NCBI GenBank assembly: GCA_946415335.1
Contig: CAMKSB010000003.1
Coordinates: 1 to 36,091 of the forward strand
DNA length: 36,091 nt
From: an uncultured Clostridia bacterium
GTDB taxonomy: Bacteria > Bacillota > Clostridia > Oscillospirales > Acutalibacteraceae
Direction: 5' to 3'
Both the position numbers and the translations under genes were made by a program. The notes beneath the pieces are model-generated. The model ran no database searches. It saw only the letters and a program-made list of their open reading frames with translations, and was not told the DNA's origin. Below, piece by piece: positions 1 through 8,517 of this stretch; the stretch's first letter is position 1, and each line of letters opens with the position of its first letter.

Positions 1-2
1 TG

Positions 3-383
3 ACCTATGTCGTATTTGACGTCAACGGACTCAAGCAGATCAACGACCGCTACGGTCACGCAGAGGGAGACCGGATCATCCAGAAGGCGGCGGAGCTGAT
101 CCAGCGCAGCTTTGATAATATCGGCAAGGCGTTCCGCATCGGCGGCGACGAATTCGCCGTGATCGCGCGGTACAAGTCCGAAGCGCAGATCGAGCACGCG
201 CTGCGCAAGCTGACGAGGCAGTTCGACTCCTTCAACAAGAGCTCCGAGGTGCCGCTCGACCTCGCCTACGGCTATGCCCGGCGAACCGATACCGACACCA
301 GCACCTACGAGCTGTTCACCAAGGCTGACAAGGCGATGTACCGCTGCAAGCGGCGCAGTAAGAGCAGTCAGACGGCGAAATAA
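3..383 (+). CDS. C-terminal fragment of a GGDEF-domain protein (putative diguanylate cyclase), truncated by window start
   Basis: Open frame from nt 3: TYVVFDVNGLKQINDRYGHAEGDRIIQKAAE...FRIGGDEFAVI...; canonical GGDEF motif at ~141-155 and DxNxLKxINDxYGHxxGD motif. Confidence 0.95.
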   Translation, partial: TYVVFDVNGLKQINDRYGHAEGDRIIQKAAELIQRSFDNIGKAFRIGGDEFAVIARYKSEAQIEHALRKLTRQFDSFNKSSEVPLDLAYGYARRTDTDTSTYELFTKADKAMYRCKRRSKSSQTAK

Positions 384-394
384 TGAACGCAAAA

Positions 395-434
395 CCCGAC
401 GTGTTTTTCATAGAAAGACACCGTCGGTTTTTTG
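395..434 (+). terminator. Rho-independent terminator after GGDEF gene
   Basis: CCGACG...CGTCGG stem (396-401/422-427) with extended TGTTTTTC/GAAAGACA pairing, followed by TTTTTTGTTTTT. Confidence 0.8.
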
Positions 435-490
435 TTTTTATACGGTTTTTTATACTGTTCGACGAAAAGCGAGTTTTTTTGAGGTTTTAC

Positions 491-519
491 TTGCAATTTT
501 TCTAAAAAAGCAGTATGAT
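491..519 (+). promoter_or_regulatory. Putative sigma-A promoter of lipoprotein gene
   Basis: TTGCAA -17 nt- TATGAT (491-496, 514-519) upstream of AGGAGG and ATG 593. Confidence 0.5.
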
Positions 520-592
520 ATAAGAGCACGGGCAAAAAAGGCTCGTGCCGATAGGAAAAGAGTATTCACATGAAATCAGGAGGTATATTAAG

Positions 593-1162
593 ATGAAAAA
601 ATCCATTCTTGCACTCACATCCGCTGTTCTCGTTCTCAGCTCCGCGTTTGCGTTCGCAGGCTGCGGCGGCGCTCAGTCCAGCGCATCCGGTCAGGCTTCT
701 CAGGCTGCTACCACCGTTGCCGCTACCGAGGCGCAGAAGGACGCATCTGCCGTTACCGCTCAGGACGTTCAGTTTGTCTACAACGGCGTCACCATCGAAC
801 TCAACAGCGACGCTGCTGACCTGACCGAGAAGCTCGGACAGCCCAACGACGTTCAGTCCCAGATGAGCTGCCACGGCGAGGGTGAGGACAAGACTTATTT
901 CTATAACGGTTTCACCGTCAACACCTATCCTGCCGCCGACGGCAAAGAGCGCATCACCGAGGTCGTTGTGACCGACGCAAGCCTTGCTACCGCCAAGGGC
1001 GTTGTAGTAGGCGACGCTGTTTCCAAGGTCACCGAGACCTACGGCTCCAACTACAAGCAGCAGGGCAAGTACTACAGCTATAGCGCAGGCGACAAGAAGT
1101 CTCTGCAGTTCTTCATCGACAACGACAAGGTCACCGAGATCGACTATTTCTACGAGGTATAA
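593..1162 (+). CDS. Putative lipoprotein of unknown function
   Basis: Start moved to ATG 593 behind AGGAGG; MKKSILALTSAVLVLSSAFAFAGCGG lipobox, Ser/Ala/Thr-rich linker, then small globular repeat-like domain. Confidence 0.8.
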   Translation: MKKSILALTSAVLVLSSAFAFAGCGGAQSSASGQASQAATTVAATEAQKDASAVTAQDVQFVYNGVTIELNSDAADLTEKLGQPNDVQSQMSCHGEGEDKTYFYNGFTVNTYPAADGKERITEVVVTDASLATAKGVVVGDAVSKVTETYGSNYKQQGKYYSYSAGDKKSLQFFIDNDKVTEIDYFYEV

Positions 1163-1183
1163 TTTCCGAAAAGGAAGATTTGT

Positions 1184-2320
1184 ATGAAACGCATCATCCT
1201 ACGCGTCGTCAAGCTGGCATGTCTGGCGTTGGCGCTTGTGCTGACGATCGGTGTGCTGCAGGAGTTTGTTCTCTGCCATGCCGACCATAACCGCCAGCGC
1301 GTCAAGGGCTTTTATCTGGAAGAGAAGGATTCCCTCGATCTGGTGCTGATGGGCGCCAGCGAGGTGTATTCCGATTTTGCGCCCGGCTATGCCTATGCCA
1401 AAAGCGGCGTGCGCAGCTATCTCTATTCCACGCAGTCCAACACGATCCTCAACTACAAAAGCCAGCTGAAAAACATCCTCAGCCGCCAGAAGCCCGACGT
1501 CATCCTGATCGAGCTCAACGGCGCGCTTTATAACGACGACACGGAGGTCACCAAGGAAGCCAACTTCCGCAACTACGCCGACAACGTGCCGATCCCCGAC
1601 AAGTGGGAGTGGATGTGGCAGAACAATGTGCCGAATAAGGGCGAGTATATGTTCCCGATCGTCAAGTACCACAGTGTGTGGACGGATTTTCCGGAGAACA
1701 TGAAGTACCAAAAGACCGTCTGGAACGATCGTCAGCGCGGCTACAACTACCTCAAGGGCGTGCTCAACGAGACGAAGATCTTCCAGCAGACGCAGCGTCC
1801 CATGAACGACACCCTCAAGGATTCCGCCAACAGCAAGGCGCCTTTAACGCCGCTGCAGGAGCAGGGCTTGCGCGACTTGCTCAGCTTTTGCAAGAGCGAG
1901 AACCTCACCAACGTCGTTTTCGCGCGTTTTCCGCACATTGTCGTCAAGCGCACCTATTCGCGTTTTGAGCGCGGCAATACCGTGGGCGATATCGTCCGCG
2001 AGTACGGCTTCGACTACCTCAATTACGAGTTGAATTTTGAGGATACCGGACTCGATCTGAACCGCGATTTCTACAACCTCGACCATCTCAACGTCTACGG
2101 ACAGCAGAAGTTCACCGGACTGCTCACCGAGAAACTCGCCAAGGACTACCGCCTGACCGCCAAGGAACCAAGCGGCATCCAGAAGCAGGAGTGGCAGACA
2201 TGCGCCGATTACTACGACGCCTACTACCGCTACAGCGACGAGCTGATCCAAAAAGGCGAAGGCAAGGAGCTTTCCGAAGACTGCGACCTGATACAGACCT
2301 TACAATCCTATACCAAATAA
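1184..2320 (+). CDS. Membrane-anchored SGNH-hydrolase-like protein
   Basis: N-terminal TM; GASEVYSDFAP (block I-like) and LDHLNVYGQQKFT (DxxH block V-like) motifs. Confidence 0.6.
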   Translation: MKRIILRVVKLACLALALVLTIGVLQEFVLCHADHNRQRVKGFYLEEKDSLDLVLMGASEVYSDFAPGYAYAKSGVRSYLYSTQSNTILNYKSQLKNILSRQKPDVILIELNGALYNDDTEVTKEANFRNYADNVPIPDKWEWMWQNNVPNKGEYMFPIVKYHSVWTDFPENMKYQKTVWNDRQRGYNYLKGVLNETKIFQQTQRPMNDTLKDSANSKAPLTPLQEQGLRDLLSFCKSENLTNVVFARFPHIVVKRTYSRFERGNTVGDIVREYGFDYLNYELNFEDTGLDLNRDFYNLDHLNVYGQQKFTGLLTEKLAKDYRLTAKEPSGIQKQEWQTCADYYDAYYRYSDELIQKGEGKELSEDCDLIQTLQSYTK

Positions 2321-2323
2321 AAC

Positions 2324-2352
2324 AACGCCGTCCTTTTTTGGACGGCGTTTCA
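2324..2352 (+). terminator. Rho-independent terminator
   Basis: AACGCCGTCC-TTTTTT-GGACGGCGTT perfect 10-bp stem immediately after stop codon 2320. Confidence 0.85.
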
Positions 2353-2494
2353 GTTTATCTAATTAAAAATGATTGACAATAATTGCAGGGATGTGCATTG
2401 CGAGTGTTGTATCTGACAACCAATTGATACAAAATATGCGGACTAAAAAATATCTATAAAGTCATTAAATTAGCTTAAAAATTCTTAATCGCTA

Positions 2495-2523
2495 TTGCAT
2501 ATTTTGATGTATTATGTTAGAAT
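2495..2523 (+). promoter_or_regulatory. Putative sigma-A promoter driving the vWA/tubulin cassette
   Basis: TTGCAT -17 nt- TAGAAT in an AT-rich ~220-bp intergenic region upstream of the vWA gene. Confidence 0.45.
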
Positions 2524-2574
2524 ATACAGGAAATTGTAGCCGGGTTATCTATTTTGAGGAAAGAGGGAAATAAA

Positions 2575-4704
2575 ATGAAAGCTGATTATTTAAAAAATTC
2601 CCGCGGAGTGAAAATAGTCTCTTTGGTGATGGTCTTCCTGCTGGCGCTCATCACTTTAGTGCCTGCTTTGAGGGTTTCGGCAGCCGACGAAAATGCACCC
2701 AAGGCAAAGAAAACCTCCGTGACGCACGACATTGCGATTGTCTTTGACAATTCTCTGTCCATGTACGAGGATACCGATCGCTGGAGCCAGGCGCTGTACG
2801 CTATCGGCGTTTTTGCCTCTATGCTGGACTATGATATGGGCGACAAGCTCGGCATTTATCCGATGGGTGAGATTTCCGTCGGCAAGGGTGGCCCCTCTAT
2901 TTCGGACAGACTGGAGATCACCAAGGACAATATTCAGGATATTTCAAAGATTTACTGCAAAAACTCTTCGCCTACCATCATGAAACCTGCGTACACGGCA
3001 AAGAAGTATCTGGAAGGATCGTCTCTTGATGAAAAATGGCTGATTGTCATGACGGATGGCGCGTTCTTCTTTGATGAAAGCACCTCGGAAAAACAAGAAG
3101 AAAAAGATGAGAAGTGGCTTAACGGCGTCATGTCCAAACTTGCGCAAGACGGGATCAAGGTGCAGTATCTCGGATTTGGCGAGGCAAAGAATGTCAAGAG
3201 CAACGTCTCTGCCGGCATCTATGGAACCAATGTCAATTCCGCCGATTTGCTAGCTCCCGCGCTGGTGGATATCTGCAACATGATTTTCCAGCGCCACAGG
3301 GTGCAGAACATCTCAGGCGGTGCCTTTGATATTGATGTTTCCATGAACAGTATTGTTGCGTTTGCACAGGGAAGAGGAGCCGAAATCAAATCCCTGAGCG
3401 GCGCAGGCGGCAAACGAATAGATGCGACGATTGACGAAAGGATCAAGGCGGGCAGCGAAGGAACCGGTTCCTATGAGGGTGCGCCGATTGCCGATGTTGC
3501 CGGACAGGTTGTCACCTTCGCTCCCTGTGAGGCGGGCAGCTACAAGCTGGATTATTCCGGCTCCGATGTAGAAGTATTCTACGAGCCCAATGTTATGGTT
3601 AAAACCTCTCTGAAGGACAGCAAGGGAAATGAATACGACGGTTCCGAAGAAATAGTTCCGGGAGATTACACGGTTCATTATGAACTGCTTGACGGCGTGA
3701 CCGGAAAGAATGTTCAGAATTCCGACTTGCTTGCGCCGGTCAGCTTTGAAGCGGTTGTCACTAACAAAGGGCAGGACACGCCGGTTGAAAACGGCGGGAC
3801 AGTCAAGCTTGACGCCGATAATGATACAAAGATTAAAGTAAAAGCTTCTTATCTGGGAGAATATGAGGTAACGAACGAAAACGATGCTACCGGATTTTCG
3901 TTTAATGTCGCTGCTCCCGATCAGCAAGAATTCAACGTCAAGCTGAGTACCGAGCAGCAAAACGGCTGGTTCAAGCTGGATGATCATGATAACTGGAAAA
4001 CCATCCGCGCGGACATCACGCTTGACGGCAAAAAGCTCACCCCTGAGGAGTTTGCCAAGGTAAATCTGGAACTCGATCCGCAGCCCTCGGAGGATTTTCC
4101 GTATTCCTGCACACCTATTCCGGACGAGTCTGCTTATGAGATCAAGCTCGGAGACAACAACGGCACTTATGCCGAACCGAAGTGCGATACCTACCACCTC
4201 AACGCGACAGTACAGATGCAGGATGAGTTTGACCGCACTTTAGAGTCGAAGGACAGCCTCAGACTGAATATAGAGTGGTACGATGAATTCTGGAGATGGT
4301 TGTTGTGGCTGCTCATTCTGGCACTGCTGGTATTGTTGACTGTCGTCATTATGAATCTTCCGGCGTGGCCTGCAAGGATTGTCTGCGAAATACAATTACC
4401 TGCCAATGCAAGAGGAACATATCGCGTGGCAAATCGCACCAACTGTACGCTTGTTCCGTATAAATACCCGCTGAATGCCACCATCAAAAAGAACTCAAAG
4501 GTATGGAATAAACTGATCCGCAAGGGCGGCAGCATCAGGGTTGTTGATGTAACGGTTGACCGCCATGTAGAGGATTATTCCTTCGGAGCGCAAACCTATA
4601 GCCGTAATGAAAAGTTTAAACCGACGGTTATTGCGGGCTCAAAAACAATTACCATGAACTTTAATATGGGAGACGAACTGCAAGCAATTATCAGAATCAG
4701 ATAA
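2575..4704 (+). CDS. Secreted/membrane-anchored von Willebrand factor A (vWA) domain protein
   Basis: Signal peptide MKADYLKNSRGVKIVSLVMVFLLALITLVPALRVSAA; MIDAS-like DIAIVFDNSLSM; C-terminal TM (WLLWLLILALLVLLTVVIM) followed by a cytoplasmic beta-rich tail. ATG 2575 preferred over TTG 2554 because of the GAGGG RBS. Confidence 0.9.
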   Translation: MKADYLKNSRGVKIVSLVMVFLLALITLVPALRVSAADENAPKAKKTSVTHDIAIVFDNSLSMYEDTDRWSQALYAIGVFASMLDYDMGDKLGIYPMGEISVGKGGPSISDRLEITKDNIQDISKIYCKNSSPTIMKPAYTAKKYLEGSSLDEKWLIVMTDGAFFFDESTSEKQEEKDEKWLNGVMSKLAQDGIKVQYLGFGEAKNVKSNVSAGIYGTNVNSADLLAPALVDICNMIFQRHRVQNISGGAFDIDVSMNSIVAFAQGRGAEIKSLSGAGGKRIDATIDERIKAGSEGTGSYEGAPIADVAGQVVTFAPCEAGSYKLDYSGSDVEVFYEPNVMVKTSLKDSKGNEYDGSEEIVPGDYTVHYELLDGVTGKNVQNSDLLAPVSFEAVVTNKGQDTPVENGGTVKLDADNDTKIKVKASYLGEYEVTNENDATGFSFNVAAPDQQEFNVKLSTEQQNGWFKLDDHDNWKTIRADITLDGKKLTPEEFAKVNLELDPQPSEDFPYSCTPIPDESAYEIKLGDNNGTYAEPKCDTYHLNATVQMQDEFDRTLESKDSLRLNIEWYDEFWRWLLWLLILALLVLLTVVIMNLPAWPARIVCEIQLPANARGTYRVANRTNCTLVPYKYPLNATIKKNSKVWNKLIRKGGSIRVVDVTVDRHVEDYSFGAQTYSRNEKFKPTVIAGSKTITMNFNMGDELQAIIRIR

Positions 4705-4733
4705 AAAAACAATATAAACAGAGGAGAGAGAAT

Positions 4734-7700
4734 ATGCCCAGACTCAAGGAAACAGTACAGAAAAATCAGGTAAACGCTCCGGTCATCTTTATCGGCTGCG
4801 GCGGTATCGGTTCCAAAATCATTGCCGGCGTAGCAAAGCGTGCTATGCATGACGATACCTCCAACATGCGCTTTGTGGTGTTGGATACCGACGTCAACGA
4901 TATCTCGAAGGTTGACAAGGGCGCGAACATCATTGCGGTTCAGACATCATCCACCGCGACGATCGAAAATTATTTGAAAAACGACGAAGAGTCCAAAACA
5001 AAGTGGTTCCCGGTGAACAAAATGCTTGATTCCAAGCCCGTTTCCGAGGGCGCAGGACAGGTGCGCGCAATTTCCCGCTTGGCGCTGAACGCAACCATCA
5101 AGCAGGGAAAGATAATGGACCTGTACAATGCCATTGACGGATTGTTTCTCAAGGACGGCGGCAAATTCAAGCAGGCGGTTAAAATCGTCATCGCCTCCAC
5201 AGCTGCAGGCGGCACCGGCTCCGGTATTGCGATGGAAGTCGGAATGCTTGTGCGTAACTACATCAAGAAGAACTATCCCGAAGCCGCGGCAATGATCAGA
5301 GGCTTCTTGATTCTCCCCGGCGTAATGGATACCGTCATCGACACCCAGAGTGAAAAGGACAGCATCCGTTGCAACGGCTATGCCACCCTCAAGGAAATCA
5401 ACGCCTTCATGATGAAGGGATCCGGTTTCTTTGACACCGTCCCCGAGCTGCAGCGCTATCGCGACCTCTGTGTTACCGTTCCCAATGCGACCTCGGGAAT
5501 TGAAAAGCTCAGCTGTCTCCCGTTTGACTTCTGCTTCCTGCTCGACCGCGCGGATTCCAACTCCGGTATCATGCCCAGCATGGCGCAGTATATCTCTTCT
5601 GCGGCACAGGCGATTTATGAGCAGAACATCGGTCCGATGAGCTTCAGCTCCAGCAGCAAGGAGGATAACATCCTCAAGCTCTGTATCCGTCCCGAAACCC
5701 TCGGACGCTGCCGCTTTGGCGGTATTGGTTCCGCACAACTGATTTATCCCTATGAGTCTGTCAGAGATTATATTGCGCTGAACTGGGCGCGCACCGCGAT
5801 TATCGGAAGCACCGCCAAGGGCGCATTGTCCGAAGCAGAGCGTCTTAAGCTCATTCAGGGCTCATGGCTGCAGTATGATATCCAGTATGCCGATGAGCGC
5901 AAAAAATACGAAGAGAATCCCGCCGGCAGTGACGAACCCATTCTCAAAAATGTCTATGTTCGCGCCATGACGCAGGGCAAGGACGGCAGTTCCGGCAACA
6001 ACTTCACTTCCTCTCTCTGGAACAAGTACCTGATTCCCAAGATCCTGGAAATCAAAAAAGCAGTTGGCGGCAAGGTGACGGAGAACAGCAAAGATAATCC
6101 TGATATTCTCAGTGAAAACCACCGTGCGGCTGCCAATTCCTCCACCCAGAAGGTCGCGAGAAACTATATTGCGACCATTATTCAGGAGGTTATCAGCAAT
6201 CACCTGAATTTCTATGATTCCACTTTCCTCGAAAGCTACGAGCTGATTCAGCAGGAGTGCCAGAAGGACGTTGCAGGCAAGAGCCATCAAAACAAATACA
6301 CTGCGATTCAGAGCGTTGCCGAGATCATCAAGAACGGAAATGTTGAAAAGGCGGCAACCGATCTTGCCAACGCCATTTGCGGCAGCACTGCTTCCGCTAA
6401 CAACGACCGCCTCGGCAAGCACATGCTGGAGAAATTCATCAGCGTCAAGGGCAAGGTAATGCATCCAAACGCCATTAGATTCATGCTGTACGAGCTGAGC
6501 ACTTTCATTGATGCCACCCTGCAGACCTTCAAGTCCGGCGCGGATGATTACGCCTATATGAACCGCGAAAACGTTCACTGCAACGGCGCTTCCGACGAGG
6601 GCGGCAAGGCTGACAAGAAGGAATTCGATGTTCCCGGCATCAAGGCGCGCGGTAAGGAAACCAACCTTGAGGCGATGTGTAAGTCCTGTGACGCAGCGAA
6701 CTACTACACCGAGAACCAGTACGGTCAGGCATGCGAGGATAAGCTGACCGCCTATGCAAAGGATACCATCAACTATCTGATTTATAAAATCGGTTACAGC
6801 ATTTACAATATTATGATGCCTGCGCTCAATGAGCTGCTCAAATCCTTTGAATCCTTCTACGGAACCTTCAAGTCCAAGGTGCCTGCGATCGAAAAGGCAA
6901 AGGAGGATATTATCACCTCCCTGAAGTTTGAGGACGGCGACTATGTTTACAATCTGTTCCATGAAAAGGATGTCATGGACAGAATCTCCGATATGAACGC
7001 AACCCCCACCGAGTCCAGCGAGGCTTCCTCCGAGCTGTACGCGACGATTTATGACAACGTAAGAGACAACGCGTATAAGATTGCGCGCACGAAATACAAT
7101 CCCTATGAATTCGCCGCGACCAAGGATATTTTCTTCGATGTCATCGTGCCTTACTTCTCCAGAATGGTTGAGGACGGCGTAACCGATATTCAGGTTGACA
7201 ACATTCTGCTCGCGATTCAACTGGAATGCCGAATCAAGAACAATATCGCGGTTGAAAACACCACTCCCGCGTTGCGCGAGGCAAAGTATCGTGATTTGGA
7301 GACCGAAAGCACCTACAGCAAGTATATCTCCGACACCATCGAAATGTGTAAAAACCTTGCCAGCCCGGGTATCATGAAAAACACGCACGATGAGGCACGA
7401 GAGGTCTCAGCAATCGCCTATAGTGCCGCTATGCGCGACAGTGGTGGTATCCGTGTGTCCGATTTCCTCAAGGATCAGGTCAAAACCGACACTGTGTCCG
7501 CCTACGAACTGCACTTCTTCCGTTCTGTTTACAACATTACTCCGTTACAGCTCTCGAAGTTTGCAGCGCCGTCCGAGGATGATTTCGACGATCAGTTCTC
7601 GCTGTCTACCCAGGGAGAGCTGGATCTGCCCTCTGCGGGTGATTACTTCCGCATTTATCAGAAGTACATGGATTCTATCGGTCCCGACAGCCGTACCAGC

Positions 7701-8483
7701 GCCATTATCACTCCGCACATCGACCAGAGATGGAACGCAATTTCTGTCCTGCCGGAACTCGACATGGAATACCAGAAGAAGCTGATGTCCAAGATCCACA
7801 AGTCGATGATTTACGGCTTTATTTATGACAGAATCAGAATGCGTCCTACCTCCGACGACGATGACGCCGATATGATTTATGTTTATTACGACAATAAAGA
7901 AGTCAGACAGGGCATGAAGGTTTCCAACGGAACCAAGTGCGACAGCCTCTATGAGGTGCTTGATTGTCTGTACTTCGACAGACAGGCGGTTTCCACTATC
8001 CGTGACTTCGTCAATGCGCAGCGCGTCAAGATTCGCGACAACGGCTGTACTACCATTAATGATTCCGACTTTTTCCGCGCATTGAAAACACTGTGCCGCG
8101 GCGACGTTATCTGCAAGAGTAAGGAACCTGACGAGCTGATTTCCCTCTTTGAAATTGTGCTCCTTTACTGCAACTCGCTTCCTGCTCAGGGCAAGGATAT
8201 TTCAGAAATGCGCGTTATGATCAATGCCGTTATCGAAATTATCGAGGCGGAAATCAAGAATTTCACTGCCGATCCCGACACCGTTTACTTCAGAACCTCC
8301 GAGCAGCTGCTCAATCAGTACAAGCTGCTGATAAAGAATTACACAGCGCATCGCGACTTCCTGAGGATCGGTCTGTTCTCTGACGATGTTATTGAGACCG
8401 CCAAGAGCTCCATTATCCACTACTACCAGGAGAATGACTTACTGAAATATGTAGATAAGATCAAGGAATCGGACAGAAAGTGA
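4734..8483 (+). CDS. Tubulin/FtsZ-superfamily-like protein (Tubulin_2-like), 1249 aa
   Basis: N-terminal GTPase-like strand-loop APVIFIGCGGIGSKI plus tubulin signature-like VIASTAAGGTGSGIAMEVG (5208-5225 = GGTGSG); AGGAGAG RBS. Confidence 0.85.
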   Translation: MPRLKETVQKNQVNAPVIFIGCGGIGSKIIAGVAKRAMHDDTSNMRFVVLDTDVNDISKVDKGANIIAVQTSSTATIENYLKNDEESKTKWFPVNKMLDSKPVSEGAGQVRAISRLALNATIKQGKIMDLYNAIDGLFLKDGGKFKQAVKIVIASTAAGGTGSGIAMEVGMLVRNYIKKNYPEAAAMIRGFLILPGVMDTVIDTQSEKDSIRCNGYATLKEINAFMMKGSGFFDTVPELQRYRDLCVTVPNATSGIEKLSCLPFDFCFLLDRADSNSGIMPSMAQYISSAAQAIYEQNIGPMSFSSSSKEDNILKLCIRPETLGRCRFGGIGSAQLIYPYESVRDYIALNWARTAIIGSTAKGALSEAERLKLIQGSWLQYDIQYADERKKYEENPAGSDEPILKNVYVRAMTQGKDGSSGNNFTSSLWNKYLIPKILEIKKAVGGKVTENSKDNPDILSENHRAAANSSTQKVARNYIATIIQEVISNHLNFYDSTFLESYELIQQECQKDVAGKSHQNKYTAIQSVAEIIKNGNVEKAATDLANAICGSTASANNDRLGKHMLEKFISVKGKVMHPNAIRFMLYELSTFIDATLQTFKSGADDYAYMNRENVHCNGASDEGGKADKKEFDVPGIKARGKETNLEAMCKSCDAANYYTENQYGQACEDKLTAYAKDTINYLIYKIGYSIYNIMMPALNELLKSFESFYGTFKSKVPAIEKAKEDIITSLKFEDGDYVYNLFHEKDVMDRISDMNATPTESSEASSELYATIYDNVRDNAYKIARTKYNPYEFAATKDIFFDVIVPYFSRMVEDGVTDIQVDNILLAIQLECRIKNNIAVENTTPALREAKYRDLETESTYSKYISDTIEMCKNLASPGIMKNTHDEAREVSAIAYSAAMRDSGGIRVSDFLKDQVKTDTVSAYELHFFRSVYNITPLQLSKFAAPSEDDFDDQFSLSTQGELDLPSAGDYFRIYQKYMDSIGPDSRTSAIITPHIDQRWNAISVLPELDMEYQKKLMSKIHKSMIYGFIYDRIRMRPTSDDDDADMIYVYYDNKEVRQGMKVSNGTKCDSLYEVLDCLYFDRQAVSTIRDFVNAQRVKIRDNGCTTINDSDFFRALKTLCRGDVICKSKEPDELISLFEIVLLYCNSLPAQGKDISEMRVMINAVIEIIEAEIKNFTADPDTVYFRTSEQLLNQYKLLIKNYTAHRDFLRIGLFSDDVIETAKSSIIHYYQENDLLKYVDKIKESDRK

Positions 8484-8517
8484 AGACGTGGCAAATGAGC
8501 GATAAGGTGGTGAAACT

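Noticed and set aside
5862-7388. 508-aa ORF on minus strand opposite the tubulin-like gene (plus 4947..5738 -)
   Set aside because: Shadow ORF: no RBS, low-complexity hydrophobic/His/Asp-biased composition typical of antisense translation; the + strand frame has clear domain motifs.
4734-8483. Calling this gene ftsZ
   Set aside because: Much too long, lacks typical FtsZ context and C-terminal tail, signature is GGTGSG within a divergent sequence; better described as tubulin-like.
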